DNA of 64,000 bases from positions 87,770 to 151,769 of the forward strand of contig NZ_JMPJ01000038.1 of assembly GCF_000735345.1 (NCBI RefSeq), in the 5' to 3' direction. Below, one piece after another: positions 22,260 through 31,440 of this stretch; within the stretch, counting starts at the first letter, position 1; each line of letters opens with the position of its first letter. Below the pieces are notes generated by a model, which was not told where the DNA came from, searched no databases, and saw only the letters and a list, made by a program, of their open reading frames with translations. The position numbers and the translations under genes are program-made. The DNA is from Ewingella americana ATCC 33852 (GTDB lineage Bacteria; Pseudomonadota; Gammaproteobacteria; Enterobacterales; Enterobacteriaceae).

Positions 22260-22658
22260 TCAGGCCGGGCGCTTCACGGCGATGCATTTCACTTCAACCA
22301 GCAGCCCCGGATGAGCCAGTTCGGTGACGCCGATGCAGGTCCATGCGCAGTGTCCGCGTGGGAACAGGCTGTCTTTTACCCGGCGGAAAACATCCATATG
22401 TTGTTTCATATCAACATGATAAGTGGTCATTTCTACCACGTCCTCGAAGGTGCATCCGGCCTCTTCCAGCACGGTACGCAGGTTCTCCCAGCAGGCGGTG
22501 AATTGTGCTTCCGGGTCGCTGATCACTTGTAAATCCGCAGTGCGGCCAACTTGTCCGGCACAATAAAGGGTATTGCCGACCAGCACCGCCGGGGCGTAAC
22601 CGGCTCTCTCTGCTAAGGCTTGCATCGCCGGGGGCGTGATGATTTGTCTGTCTGACAC
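22260..22658 (-). CDS. RidA-family (YjgF/YER057c/UK114) protein
   Basis: A 132-residue protein of the Rid superfamily, whose well-studied member RidA hydrolyses reactive enamine/imine intermediates. The visible pattern includes LYCAGQVGRT, FTACWENLRTVLEEAGCTFEDVV and a C-terminal HPGLLVEVKCIAV. The conserved Arg of true RidA that binds the carboxylate is not obvious in the usual position, so it belongs to a Rid subgroup of uncertain activity. The GTG at 22658 is chosen as start because AGGAG lies nine bases upstream; an upstream in-frame ATG at 22724 has none. Confidence 0.8.
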   Translation of the reverse strand: MSDRQIITPPAMQALAERAGYAPAVLVGNTLYCAGQVGRTADLQVISDPEAQFTACWENLRTVLEEAGCTFEDVVEMTTYHVDMKQHMDVFRRVKDSLFPRGHCAWTCIGVTELAHPGLLVEVKCIAVKRPA

Positions 22659-22807
22659 GACGGAAATCTCCTGATTAGGATAGAAAATGACATGGGCAAA
22701 TGCCCATCGCCTGAGGATGATCATACCCTTAGCAGGAGGAGATAGGGAGAGAGGCGGATTGTCATAAAGAGCTAAAGTAGCCTGCTAACGAATGCCGAAA
22801 CGGGGAA

Positions 22808-22832
22808 ATAACGCCCTTATGGAAAAGGGCGT
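22808..22832. terminator. Terminator after budB
   Basis: A 9-bp stem AACGCCCTT/AAGGGCGTT with a short loop, 20 bp downstream of the budB stop; the minus-strand arm ends in TT-rich DNA. Confidence 0.75.
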
Positions 22833-22852
22833 TTGGGGCAGTGCACGCTTCG

Positions 22853-24529
22853 CTAGAACATTTCACCCATATTTAATTGACCCATCAGCAGGGCGTTGTC
22901 GCTGTAATCCACCGGCACGGCAACCACCGCCGGGCCTTGCACATCCATGGCGGCGCGCAGGGTGCTTTCGAGGGTGTCAGAGGAGGTGACGGCGAACCCT
23001 TTGGCGCCGAAGGCTTCGGCATAGGCTTTAAAGTCTATCGGCCCGAATTTTACGCCGGAGGTGCGCTGGTACTTCTTCTCTTCCTGAATCGCCACCATGT
23101 TGTAGCAGTCATCCACCCAGATGATGTGCAGCAGGTTGACGCCCAGTCGTACGGCGGTTTCCAGCTCCATGCTCGACTGCATAAAGCCGCCATCGCCCGA
23201 TACCGACACCACTTTGCGGCCGGGTTCCACCAGCGCCGCGCCAATCGCCCACGGCAGGGCCACGCCCATGGTCTGCTGGCCATTGGAAATCAGCACCTGC
23301 CGCGCTCGGAAGCTATACAGATAGCGGGCAATCCAGATGTGGAAACTGCCCATGTCCACGCACAGGGTGACGTCGCTGTTGACGATATCCTGCATCGCGC
23401 GCACCAAGCGAAGAGGGTGAATGGCGAACTGGTTCAGGCTGCGGCCTTTCTGCGCCAGCAGTTCGCGCTGTTGGCGGCGGTCGTCGAGAATCGAAAGCGT
23501 CTCGGTGCTGAGGGTAAACTGCTGGTGGACCTGCTCGGTCAGTAAGTCCAGCGTGTCGGCGATGTCGCCCACCAGTTCAACGTCCGGCGTGTAGTCGCTG
23601 TCCGTCTCGGCAGGCACCACGTCGATATGCACCAGCTCCGCCGTGCCGTTGCTCCACTGAGCCGGTTCATACTCCACCGGGCTGTAGCCGACGGTGATCA
23701 CCAAGTCGGCATTGCGCAGCAGGCGGTCACCGGCCTGATTGTTGAACAAGCCTACGCGCCCGGCAAAACGGTGGAAGTGCGCCTGCTCAATCACCCCCGC
23801 CGCCTGATAGGTGCTGGTGACCGGCAGGTCGCTTTTGTTGAGGAAGCGACGAATAGCTTCGGCATTGCGCGGCTGGCTGGCCATCAGGCCTAGAAGCAAC
23901 ACCGGCCTTTTAGCTTTTTTCAGGCAGGCGGAGACTTGGCGGATCGCGTCGTGCGGCGCGCTGCCGAGGGTCGGCGAGTGTGAGCTCAGTAAGCGGCCCT
24001 GCGCCGGTTCATTGATAATGTCCATCGGCAGGCTGATAAAAGAGGCACCGGGGCGGCCAAATTCGGCGGCGCGAAAGCCGTTGGCCAGCACTTCGGACAG
24101 GGCAGATGACGAAGTGACTTCGGCGGCGAACTTGGTCACCGGGCGGAACATCGACACCGTGTCCATGGTCTGGTGGACCTGTTTCACATGGTCAGCGCGT
24201 TTTACCGCGCCACCAATGGCCACCAGCGGATCGCCTTCTGAGGTGGCAGTGGCCACGCCGGTAATGAGGTTTGAGCAGCCCGGACCCGAGGTGACCAGCG
24301 CCACGCCGGCTTTGCTGGTCAGTCGCCCGACGGCTCCAGCCATAAAGGCGGCATTGGCCTCGTGGCGCACCGGAATGGTCACGATTGAGGAGTCGACCAG
24401 CGAGTCAAATACCCGGTCAATCTTGGCGCCGGGAATGCCAAACACGTGCTTCACGCCCTGTTGTTCGAGCTGTGCTACCACTAAGTCCGCGCCACATTTC
24501 CACGCATTTTTGCTGTCTGAATTTTTCAT
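22853..24529 (-). CDS. budB: Catabolic acetolactate synthase
   Basis: Thiamine diphosphate enzyme that joins two pyruvates into alpha-acetolactate for acetoin/butanediol fermentation. It has 558 residues, the size of catabolic FAD-independent enzymes (AlsS/BudB), without the regulatory subunit used by the anabolic forms. The N-terminal [20 protein letters not shown] contains the pyrimidine domain; the TPP motif starts at [16 protein letters not shown] and ends in WVDDCYN. It follows budA on the same strand with 29 bp between. An AGGAG site is present. No budC acetoin reductase follows; a terminator ends the unit. Confidence 0.95.
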   Translation of the reverse strand: MKNSDSKNAWKCGADLVVAQLEQQGVKHVFGIPGAKIDRVFDSLVDSSIVTIPVRHEANAAFMAGAVGRLTSKAGVALVTSGPGCSNLITGVATATSEGDPLVAIGGAVKRADHVKQVHQTMDTVSMFRPVTKFAAEVTSSSALSEVLANGFRAAEFGRPGASFISLPMDIINEPAQGRLLSSHSPTLGSAPHDAIRQVSACLKKAKRPVLLLGLMASQPRNAEAIRRFLNKSDLPVTSTYQAAGVIEQAHFHRFAGRVGLFNNQAGDRLLRNADLVITVGYSPVEYEPAQWSNGTAELVHIDVVPAETDSDYTPDVELVGDIADTLDLLTEQVHQQFTLSTETLSILDDRRQQRELLAQKGRSLNQFAIHPLRLVRAMQDIVNSDVTLCVDMGSFHIWIARYLYSFRARQVLISNGQQTMGVALPWAIGAALVEPGRKVVSVSGDGGFMQSSMELETAVRLGVNLLHIIWVDDCYNMVAIQEEKKYQRTSGVKFGPIDFKAYAEAFGAKGFAVTSSDTLESTLRAAMDVQGPAVVAVPVDYSDNALLMGQLNMGEMF

Positions 24530-24558
24530 AATTACTGCTCCTGAGTGGATGTTGTGGA

Positions 24559-25362
24559 TTAGCTTTCAACGGTGCGAATAGCGTCATCGAGGTTTTCAGG
24601 GCTGAGGTCGGCCTGCATAAAGTCACTGTCCGTTGGGAAGTCGATCAGCAATTTGTCTACCGTGCCGAAGGTCAACACGCCGCTTTCCAACTGATAATCC
24701 AGCACGTGGCCGCCGCTGCTGCGCTCGCGATTGATAAAGTGCTCGTGGTAACCGGCGACGTTAATGCCTTGCATATATTCCGGCGTGAGGAAGCCAATCA
24801 GCACCCCTGCGGAATTCTCAATATGGAAGGTTGGCTGCGCCTCGATAGCTTCCAGCATCGGCTTATACGGGCGGTGCTGCTCCGGCACGGTGCGGGTATC
24901 AACGCGGCTAAACACGCCGTCAATGCGCAGGGCGCAGAAGGTGTTATTGCTGGCAATCACGTCATCAATGATCTGGTGGATTTCGTCGCGGCTGTGCGGC
25001 TTGTCGAGGTGATACTCATTAGTCGGGTTGAAGAATGTCATTACGGCAAACGGAGTTTTCTGCTCCGGTCGCGCCCGGCGGGCAGTGCCGTCGCCGCGCA
25101 GCTGGAAGATGTTGCTGTTGAAGGCGATCAGCTCGCCGTCGAGATGGTTAAAGGTACCAAGGCCGAAGTCGCCGTGTTTCAGCAGGTCAGCCATGGTGGT
25201 GTTGCCTTCATACACCCCGCTCAGCAGGGCGCTCATCATCGAGGACTGGTAGATGACGCGTTCAGGATGCTGCTGTTGGAGTTGCAGGGCGCTACGCGTG
25301 ATATCCGCCACGCAAGAGCAGTCGCTGTGGTCGTCGTGGCGGTGAAGTTTGTGGGCTGTCAT
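24559..25362 (-). CDS. budA: Alpha-acetolactate decarboxylase
   Basis: Converts alpha-acetolactate to acetoin. It has 267 residues, with the zinc ligands visible as the His pair in [21 protein letters not shown] and a further His in the same segment; Arg and Glu around [10 protein letters not shown] belong to the active site. The N-terminal [14 protein letters not shown] is His-rich and unlike the usual start, possibly a species feature. It is the first gene of budAB, with GGAG seven bases before the ATG, and is divergent from budR. Confidence 0.95.
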   Translation of the reverse strand: MTAHKLHRHDDHSDCSCVADITRSALQLQQQHPERVIYQSSMMSALLSGVYEGNTTMADLLKHGDFGLGTFNHLDGELIAFNSNIFQLRGDGTARRARPEQKTPFAVMTFFNPTNEYHLDKPHSRDEIHQIIDDVIASNNTFCALRIDGVFSRVDTRTVPEQHRPYKPMLEAIEAQPTFHIENSAGVLIGFLTPEYMQGINVAGYHEHFINRERSSGGHVLDYQLESGVLTFGTVDKLLIDFPTDSDFMQADLSPENLDDAIRTVES

Positions 25363-25426
25363 GGTGTCGCTCCGGTTGAAAATGGTTAGCGTTGTTAACT
25401 AAAGGTTGACTCCATTCAGCAGGGAG

Positions 25427-25442
25427 TTCCAATATGATGGAA
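25427..25442. promoter_or_regulatory. LysR-type inverted repeat between budA and budR
   Basis: TTCCA-N6-TGGAA, a 5-bp inverted repeat centred about 33 bp before the budR start in the 104-bp divergent region. It is the best candidate for the BudR/AlsR recognition site; there is no direct proof. Confidence 0.45.
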
Positions 25443-25466
25443 TGTTCACTTTGAGACGTTTTTGAT

Positions 25467-26348
25467 ATGGAACTTCGTCATCTGCGTTATTTCGTGACGG
25501 TAGCCGAAGCCGGGAACTTTACTCGGGCGGCCGAGCAACTTGGGATCTCACAACCACCTCTTAGCCAGCAAATACAACGACTTGAGCATGAAATTGGCGC
25601 GCCGCTGTTGCGGCGATTGACGCGCAGTATTGAATTGACCGAGGCGGGGAAGACCCTGTATGACGACGCGGTAAACATCCTCAAATTGACCGATGTGGCG
25701 TTGGAAAGGGCGCGCAGCGTGGCGCGAGGTGTTAGCGGAACGTTACGCATTGGGTTCGCCAGCTCGACGGCGTTTAATCCGCAGGTGTTTGCGCTGCTGC
25801 ATCGTTTCCGCGACAGCTATCCGGCAATGGAGCTTTTGCCGCAGGAGAAGGAGATGTCGGCGCTGATGACCGCGCTGGCGGATGGCGCGATTGACGTGGC
25901 GTTTATTCGCCTGCCTTGTGAGCGCAGCAAAGATTTTGCCACGCGGGTGATTGATTTCGAGCAGATGGTGGTGGCCTTGCCGCACGCCCATCCGTTGGCG
26001 CAGGGGCCGGATATCAGCCTTGAATCGCTGAAAGATGAAACCCTGATCACCTTCCCACGCGACATCTCGCCGAGCCTGTATGACTCAGTGATTGCCGCTT
26101 GCAATGAAGCCGGGTTCACGCCGAAGCTGGGCCAGCAGTCACCACAGGTGACCTCGGCAATCAGTATGGTAGCGACCGGGTTTGGTTACGCGGTGGTGCC
26201 CGCGTCGCTGGGAAAAATTGATGATGAGAATGTCAGCTTTCTGCCACTAAACGGCCCGCCGCTGACTACTCAAGTGGCGCTGGCGTGGCGACGCAATGAC
26301 AACGCCAAGGCGGTGCTGCGCTTTCTTAAGTTGCTGGAAAATAAATAA
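25467..26348 (+). CDS. budR: LysR-type regulator of the bud (acetoin) operon
   Basis: A 293-residue LysR regulator, most likely the acetate/acidity-responsive activator of budAB (AlsR/BudR type). The N-terminal winged helix begins MELRHLRYFVTVAEAGNFT and includes EQLGISQPPLSQQIQRLEHEIG. The rest is the ligand-binding domain with GTLRIGFASS. It is divergent from budA, which is the standard arrangement in Klebsiella and Serratia. Confidence 0.9.
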   Translation: MELRHLRYFVTVAEAGNFTRAAEQLGISQPPLSQQIQRLEHEIGAPLLRRLTRSIELTEAGKTLYDDAVNILKLTDVALERARSVARGVSGTLRIGFASSTAFNPQVFALLHRFRDSYPAMELLPQEKEMSALMTALADGAIDVAFIRLPCERSKDFATRVIDFEQMVVALPHAHPLAQGPDISLESLKDETLITFPRDISPSLYDSVIAACNEAGFTPKLGQQSPQVTSAISMVATGFGYAVVPASLGKIDDENVSFLPLNGPPLTTQVALAWRRNDNAKAVLRFLKLLENK

Positions 26349-26352
26349 ATTA

Positions 26353-27249
26353 TCAGCCGGGGCCGTCGCTGGCGGCGGCCAACAGCGGCACCACTAAGTC
26401 GCTGATTGGCGTGGCAATGCCGTGTTTGCGGCCATAGCGCTGCACCACGCCGTTGCGGATATCCCATTCAAGCTGCCGTCCCGCCTGTCGGTCGGCAAGA
26501 ATCGATGTGCCCAAGTCGGCGGGGGCTTGATGGAAGCCCGCGACGATCTGCTGCGGGACGTCATCCCCCAAGTTTGCTCCTTCGGCCCGCGCCACGCTCA
26601 GGCATTCGCGCAGGTAAGCCAGCGCCAGCTCGGTAATGTCGCTACGCGAGAACATCCCCGCGCGGCGGCCCGCCAACACCATCAGCCCGGCGACGGCGTT
26701 CTGCAACAGCTTGCGCCACGCCACTGAAGTGAAATCTGCCTCGACTTCCACTGAACATCGGGTTCCCGCCAGAGCGGCAATCACCCGTTGAGTGGCGGGC
26801 TGGTCGGGCAGGGTGAGGCGCGGCTTGCTGCGCAGCCATACCGAGGCATCAGGCTCGCGCTGGGCTGGGAACCACACCACTGACGGCAGCACTGGCCCTC
26901 CAGCAAGATAAGGTGCCAGCAGGCTCTGCTGCTCAACGCCGTTTTGCAGTGCGCAGACCACGGTTTGCGGGCCACAGAGCGCCTCCAGCCACGGGGCGAT
27001 ATCGGCAATTTGCGTGGTTTTCACCGCCACGAAAACCAAATCATAGGGCTGACTCGCTTGTGGAACCTCCACTTTTACCGGCCCCGGCACGCGGATCTCG
27101 CCGCCGTCGAAACGCAGTTCAAGCTGCGGATGAGGCGTGCGGCCATAAATCGTCGGGGTGCGACCTACCTCATGCATCACGGCGGCGATAGTGGTGCCAA
27201 TCGCGCCCGGACCAATCAGCGCCACGCGTGGGGAATCTTGAGTGCTCAT
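26353..27249 (-). CDS. 2-dehydropantoate 2-reductase family protein
   Basis: A ketopantoate reductase (PanE/ApbA) family enzyme of 298 residues. The N-terminal Rossmann motif VALIGPGAIGTTIAA binds NADP, CALQNGVEQQ contains the conserved Asn-Gly, and the ELRFDGG region follows; the catalytic Lys lies in VAWRKLLQNAVAG. Because a canonical panE usually lies elsewhere, this may act on another 2-oxoacid. The start at 27249 has AGGAAG six bases upstream. It is convergent with budR, four bp apart. Confidence 0.85.
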   Translation of the reverse strand: MSTQDSPRVALIGPGAIGTTIAAVMHEVGRTPTIYGRTPHPQLELRFDGGEIRVPGPVKVEVPQASQPYDLVFVAVKTTQIADIAPWLEALCGPQTVVCALQNGVEQQSLLAPYLAGGPVLPSVVWFPAQREPDASVWLRSKPRLTLPDQPATQRVIAALAGTRCSVEVEADFTSVAWRKLLQNAVAGLMVLAGRRAGMFSRSDITELALAYLRECLSVARAEGANLGDDVPQQIVAGFHQAPADLGTSILADRQAGRQLEWDIRNGVVQRYGRKHGIATPISDLVVPLLAAASDGPG

Positions 27250-27461
27250 GGTTATCTTCCTGCCTGTTTTAGGATGGCTGCTCAAAAGCTGTCCGACATA
27301 ATAAACATCTTATATGACAGTTTCCCATCCCTATTTTGGCCCAATATGACTGCTTTTGGTGACCTCGGTGACTGTCCGAAAAGCGCCACGAGTCGCACAA
27401 TTTATCCCTCAAGTTGCGGCGGGAAATACCTTCTGCCGACCCATGATTAGGATGAAATTCA

Positions 27462-28148
27462 ATGAAAAAGTTATTTGCATGCAGCGTACTGGCGTTATCT
27501 ATGTCGGCTTCTAGCTTGGCGTTTGCCACCACGGCGGCACAGGCTCCGACAATTCGCACCATGTCCGGCGCGCAGGCGACGACTTCTCTTGAAGCCAACG
27601 CCACGGCGCTGATTGTGATCGACTTCCAAAACGAATACTTCAGCGGGAAAATGCCTATTCCTGATGGCATGAAAGCGCTGAAAAACACCCAGCGTCTGGT
27701 GAAATTCGCCCACGACAACAAAATGCCAGTGTTCTTCGTCCGCCACCTTGGCCCAGCCAATGGCCCGCTGTTCGCCGAAGGCAGTAAATTTGCTGAGTTC
27801 CACAAAGACCTGCAACCGACCAGCGTTGACCACGTAATCACCAAAGCCACGCCAAGCTCCTTCGTCGGGACTGACTTGGATAAGCAGCTGAAAAAGCTGG
27901 GGATCAAGAAGCTGCTGGTCACCGGTTTGATGACCCACATGTGCGTCTCTTCCACGGCGCGCGACGCGGTGCCATTGGGCTATGAGGTGATTATTCCAGA
28001 AGACGCCACGGCGACCCGTGATCTGGCGACTTGGGATAACAAGGTGGTGGATCACGAAGCCTTGCAACGCGCGGCACTGGCTGGCGTGGCTGACGTATTT
28101 GCTGAAATCAAAACTACCGACGCCGTACTGGAAATGCCGGTTCGCTAA
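27462..28148 (+). CDS. Secreted isochorismatase-fold cysteine hydrolase
   Basis: A 228-residue hydrolase of the isochorismatase superfamily. The N-terminus is a Sec signal peptide (MKKLFACSVLALSMSASSLA, cleavage near FAT), so the enzyme should act in the periplasm. The catalytic triad is visible: Asp in IVIDFQNEYF, Lys in HVITKATPSSF, and Cys in GLMTHMCVSSTARDA. The closest studied relatives are cytoplasmic nicotinamidase- or ureidoacrylate-like hydrolases; a periplasmic form is unusual. The substrate is unknown. Confidence 0.85.
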   Translation: MKKLFACSVLALSMSASSLAFATTAAQAPTIRTMSGAQATTSLEANATALIVIDFQNEYFSGKMPIPDGMKALKNTQRLVKFAHDNKMPVFFVRHLGPANGPLFAEGSKFAEFHKDLQPTSVDHVITKATPSSFVGTDLDKQLKKLGIKKLLVTGLMTHMCVSSTARDAVPLGYEVIIPEDATATRDLATWDNKVVDHEALQRAALAGVADVFAEIKTTDAVLEMPVR

Positions 28149-28173
28149 TTCACACTAAGCCTGTGTTCACTAT

Positions 28174-28208
28174 TCCCGCCCGGTGATATCCGCCGTGGCG
28201 GGATTTTT
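28174..28208. terminator. Terminator between the isochorismatase and GlxA-type genes
   Basis: TCCCGCC/GGCGGGA arms around a 15-base spacer, followed by a T-rich stretch on the plus strand. It separates two convergent genes. Confidence 0.7.
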
Positions 28209-28229
28209 ATTGGCGGCATTCCAACCGCG

Positions 28230-29192
28230 TTATTCTCCCAGCGTTTTAAATTCCCGGCGATACAGTGAAGGCGAGGTTTTAAATTGCTGCTGGAAGTGGC
28301 GACGCATGGAAAGAGCAGAGCCGAAACCTGATTCTTGCGCGATGCGTTCAACCGGCTGGTCCGTTTTTTCCAGAAAGCGTTGGGCGACGGAAAGGCGCTG
28401 GTTTAACAGCCACTGGGTGAAAGTGGTGCCAGTGACCTGCTGAAAACGGCGGGTGAAGCTGCGGCGGCTCATCAAAGCTTTGTCAGCCAGTTGCTCTACG
28501 GTTAATGCTTCTTGCAAGTGAGAAGAGGCCCAGTTCAAAGCCTGCATGAATCGGTCACCGCCCGCCGTGTTATACACCGGCTGTTCAACAAACTGCGCCT
28601 GTCCGCCCTGACGGTGGGGCGGAACCACCAATTGGCGCGCTACCGAGTTGGCAATGTCCGCGCCACACTGCTGGCGAACCAGATGCAGACAGCAGTCAAT
28701 GCTGGCCGAGGTGCCTGCGGAAGTCACAATGTCGCCGTCATCTACATAAAGTACGTTTTGGTCCACCTTGAGCGACGGATAAAGGCGAATAAAATCGTTC
28801 ATCCAGTTCCAGTGCGTGGTGGCCGGGCGGCCATCGAGTAACCCCGCCGCTGCCAGAACAAAAGCTCCCATGCATAAGCCGACCACTTTTGCCCCGCGCT
28901 GGTGGGCGCGAAGCAGGGCATCAATCAGCGCCTGCGGCGGCAAAACCTCCGGCTGGCTCCAGCTCGGCACAATCACCATATCCGCCTCTTCCAGCTTCTG
29001 TAGCGGGTGATCCGCCACGATGGAAAAGCCGGTGTTGGTGCGCAACGGGCCGGACTCTGTGCCGCAAACAAACAGTTGATACAACGGCTTACCCTTGGCA
29101 TCCACTGCCTTTTCAAACACGGCGCAAGGCACGGAGAGGTGGAAAGGGATGATGTCGTTAAATACTACAATTCCGATTTTAATCGCGGACAT
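28230..29192 (-). CDS. GlxA/FtrA-type regulator (DJ-1/PfpI + AraC)
   Basis: A 320-residue transcription factor. The N-terminal half is a DJ-1/PfpI-like amidotransferase fold (IGIVVFNDIIPFHLSV; nucleophile-elbow segment GLCMGAFVLAAAGLLDGR, with Cys). The C-terminal half carries AraC helix-turn-helix motifs (TVEQLADKALMSRRSFTRRF and VERIAQESGFGSALSMRRHF). It has a strong AGGAGG site. FtrA-type regulators often govern a neighbouring transporter or hydrolase; here the convergent isochorismatase-fold hydrolase is nearest but not in the same promoter region. Confidence 0.88.
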   Translation of the reverse strand: MSAIKIGIVVFNDIIPFHLSVPCAVFEKAVDAKGKPLYQLFVCGTESGPLRTNTGFSIVADHPLQKLEEADMVIVPSWSQPEVLPPQALIDALLRAHQRGAKVVGLCMGAFVLAAAGLLDGRPATTHWNWMNDFIRLYPSLKVDQNVLYVDDGDIVTSAGTSASIDCCLHLVRQQCGADIANSVARQLVVPPHRQGGQAQFVEQPVYNTAGGDRFMQALNWASSHLQEALTVEQLADKALMSRRSFTRRFQQVTGTTFTQWLLNQRLSVAQRFLEKTDQPVERIAQESGFGSALSMRRHFQQQFKTSPSLYRREFKTLGE

Positions 29193-29332
29193 AAGTCCTC
29201 CTGTGCCTGCTGTATCGGCACCAAGCTCGACAGCTAATCAGGTTTTAGGAGGTTCGAGAAAGGTTGTCAACGCGTTTAGGCCCTCGCTGACAATTATCAT
29301 TTTTGTCCTACACAGAACCCGGCAAAGAGCAC

Positions 29333-29947
29333 TTAAAGCAGATTCTCTGCGGGCTGGCGATGGTGCAGCACGCGGTCAATCAATCCCCATTCGGCCGCCT
29401 GTTCGGCGGTCATAAAGTTATCGCGATCCAGCGCTCGCTCGACCTCTTCCGTGGTGCGCCCGCAGTGCTCGGCATAGAGCTTAATCATCAAGCTTTTGGT
29501 TCGCTGCATATTCTGCGCGTGGATGAAAATATCCGTGGCTTGCCCCTGAAAACCGCCCGACGGCTGATGTACCACTACCGTGGCGTTCGGCAGGGCGAGG
29601 CGATGCCCCGGCTCTCCGGCCATCAGCAAGAAGGATCCCATCGAGCCCGCGGTGCCCATGCACAGCGTGTGAACCGGTGCCTGAATAAAGCGCATAGTGT
29701 CGTAAATCGCCAATCCGCTGGTGACCGAACCGCCGGGGGAGTTGATGTAGAGATTAATCGGCCGCTGGGGGTTTTCCGCCTCTAAAAACAGCATTTGCGC
29801 GCAGATTAAAATCGCCATGCCGTCATTTACTTCGCCATTGAGGAAGATGATCCTTTCACGCAGCAGACGCGAATAGATGTCGAAAGAGCGCTCACCGGTG
29901 CTGGATTGCTCCACCACCATCGGGATAAGTTGCATCGCGTCTGGCAT
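29333..29947 (-). CDS. ClpP-like protease subunit (paralogue)
   Basis: A 204-residue serine protease subunit of the ClpP/crotonase fold. The active-site Ser is in [14 protein letters not shown], the His in [11 protein letters not shown], and the Asp near [13 protein letters not shown]. The start at 29947 has GGAGG four bases upstream. It is 23 bp downstream of the SRPBCC gene, in the same direction, so it appears to be the third gene of an ArsR-SRPBCC operon. It is not next to clpX, tig or lon, so it is an extra ClpP paralogue rather than the housekeeping one. Whether it assembles with ClpX/ClpA is unknown. Confidence 0.85.
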   Translation of the reverse strand: MPDAMQLIPMVVEQSSTGERSFDIYSRLLRERIIFLNGEVNDGMAILICAQMLFLEAENPQRPINLYINSPGGSVTSGLAIYDTMRFIQAPVHTLCMGTAGSMGSFLLMAGEPGHRLALPNATVVVHQPSGGFQGQATDIFIHAQNMQRTKSLMIKLYAEHCGRTTEEVERALDRDNFMTAEQAAEWGLIDRVLHHRQPAENLL

Positions 29948-29970
29948 AAAACCTCCAAATTTACATGTGG

Positions 29971-30300
29971 TTAGGCGGCGCACATCAGCGTGGCGTCGGC
30001 ATCGTTGGCGGCAATTCTGACATCATCAAGGGTGTGAATAATCTTCAGCACGCATCCATCGGCGTGGTCGGGGCGAAGGTGAAACTGCACCGTGCTTTCG
30101 AGGTACGGCGGCTGGTCATCGCGCATGCGCAAGCGCAGCTCTTGATTGGGCGTGGCACTCAGCGGTTCGGCACTGGCGAGGAGGTTATCCGGCAGCCACT
30201 GCTGGCGCAGAGTCGGGGTGCTGATGGCCCGCCAGACTTTTTCCGGCGGGGCGTCGAGCCGGTATTCCAGCTCAAGCTGTGGGGGCGATTTTTGCGTCAT
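29971..30300 (-). CDS. SRPBCC (AHSA1/CalC-like) protein
   Basis: A 109-residue protein with the START-like ligand-binding fold: [25 protein letters not shown] is the standard N-terminal signature of AHSA1-type proteins. It is short for the family (usually about 150 residues). The ArsR stop overlaps its start (ATG/TAA region at 30300), indicating coupling. In such ArsR-SRPBCC pairs the partner often has an unknown role in small-molecule binding. Confidence 0.75.
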   Translation of the reverse strand: MTQKSPPQLELEYRLDAPPEKVWRAISTPTLRQQWLPDNLLASAEPLSATPNQELRLRMRDDQPPYLESTVQFHLRPDHADGCVLKIIHTLDDVRIAANDADATLMCAA

Positions 30301-30611
30301 TATTCCATGTCCTTCAACAAGGTTTTAAGACTGTCGATACGCTCAGGCCAGAAGGCGCGGTACTTCGCCAGCCATTGCGCGATAAGGGCAACGCCGTCAG
30401 GATCGACGTCATAATTCACAAATCTTCCCTGTTTTTCTTCGCGGATCAGATGGGCGTTACGCAGCACCGCCAGATGCTGAGACATGGCGGACTGGGTGAT
30501 GGGCATACCTTCGCGCAGGGCGCTGGCATTCATGCTGCCCGCCACCAGTTTGTCGAAGATGGCGCGGCGGGTGGGATCCGCCAGCGCTTTAAAGATGTCA
30601 TTTTCATTCAT
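30300..30611 (-). CDS. ArsR-family winged-helix regulator
   Basis: A 103-residue repressor-type regulator: LADPTRRAIFDKLVAG, then the recognition helix in MPITQSAMSQHLAVLRNAHLIREEKQGR. No metal-binding Cys pair is visible, so it is unlikely to sense arsenic or other metals through cysteines. It heads an operon with SRPBCC and ClpP-like genes. There is almost no leader between the operator palindrome and the ATG and no ribosome site, which suggests a leaderless mRNA. Confidence 0.85.
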   Translation of the reverse strand: MNENDIFKALADPTRRAIFDKLVAGSMNASALREGMPITQSAMSQHLAVLRNAHLIREEKQGRFVNYDVDPDGVALIAQWLAKYRAFWPERIDSLKTLLKDME

Positions 30612-30614
30612 ATA

Positions 30615-30640
30615 AACACATTAGTAGATGCTAATGTGTT
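30615..30640. promoter_or_regulatory. ArsR operator, 10-bp inverted repeat
   Basis: AACACATTAG-N6-CTAATGTGTT, perfect over 10 bp per arm, ending four bp before the ArsR start codon. ArsR-family proteins commonly bind such repeats at their own promoter; the repeat is almost certainly the autoregulatory site. Confidence 0.75.
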
Positions 30641-30649
30641 GTGCAAGTT

Positions 30650-31033
30650 TTAGGCCGAAGCTATTTTTCCTTCAGCAAAACACCAGTCATCGAGGCTGTT
30701 GAATTGCACTGTCACCATCACGTCTGACGGGCTGATCGCCAAGGCGGCCACTAGCCGGTCGGTCAGTAATTGGTAGAACTCGGCTTTCTGCGTCGCGCTG
30801 CGCGGCTTGCCGCCAAGAAGTGAAAACAGCAGAAAACGCTCGGTTCGCCCCCGCGCCAGATAGTGCGGGTCATACACCAACTCCCCCGGCGCTTTAGGCT
30901 CTAACACCTGAAAACGGTCATTGGCGGGAACGGCAAAGGCATCCACCAGTGTCTGATGCAGAATCGCGGAAACCTGCGTTATCTGCTCCGCGTCGTAGCT
31001 GGCTTGGTGAAAGGTAATGCGCGAAATCGGCAT
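30650..31033 (-). CDS. Tautomerase-superfamily protein
   Basis: A 127-residue protein beginning M-P-I-S: after removal of Met, the N-terminal Pro acts as the catalytic base of the 4-oxalocrotonate tautomerase superfamily. The length corresponds to the longer (MSAD/cis-CaaD-like) forms. An internal block PYDPHYLARGRTERFLLFSL-like segment (YDPHYLARGRTERF) resembles the Arg-containing loop of these enzymes. It lies three bp after the CMD gene and shares its transcript; the substrate is unknown. Confidence 0.75.
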   Translation of the reverse strand: MPISRITFHQASYDAEQITQVSAILHQTLVDAFAVPANDRFQVLEPKAPGELVYDPHYLARGRTERFLLFSLLGGKPRSATQKAEFYQLLTDRLVAALAISPSDVMVTVQFNSLDDWCFAEGKIASA

Positions 31034-31036
31034 AGA

Positions 31037-31339
31037 TTACTCCTGCGGCAGGCATTCAAGGGCGGCCACGGCGGCGGGCCATCCGGCGTAGAAAGCTAAA
31101 TGGGTGAACAGCTCGACTATCTCATGGCGCTCGACGCCGTTACTCAGCGCAAAATTGATGTGCCAAGGGATCTGCCCGCTGCGGCCAAGGGCGGTGAGCG
31201 CCGCCAGCGTGACCAGACTGCGGTCGCGCGGCGATAAATCCGGGCGCTGCCAGATATCACCAAACAGTACGTCGTGGGTGAGTTCGGACAGTTTTGGGGC
31301 AACCCGTTGCAGGGTTTCGCGGTTCAACGGTTGGGACAT
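31037..31339 (-). CDS. Carboxymuconolactone decarboxylase-family protein
   Basis: A 100-residue all-helical CMD-domain protein (DRSLVTLAALTALGRSGQIPWHINFALSNGVERHEIVE, then HLAFYAGWPAAVAAL). The AhpD-type CxxC is absent, so it is not a peroxidase. It is coupled to the tautomerase gene and divergent from a LysR regulator, which is a common arrangement for aromatic or quinone catabolic genes, although no other such gene is present. Confidence 0.8.
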   Translation of the reverse strand: MSQPLNRETLQRVAPKLSELTHDVLFGDIWQRPDLSPRDRSLVTLAALTALGRSGQIPWHINFALSNGVERHEIVELFTHLAFYAGWPAAVAALECLPQE

Positions 31340-31440
31340 GGTTAACTCCTGATAAGAGGTGACAGGAGGATTGTTGCTCGGGTATAAGGTTTATAAAATC
31401 GAAATATTCGCAATAAAACGTCCATGAAATCGGGAGTGTT

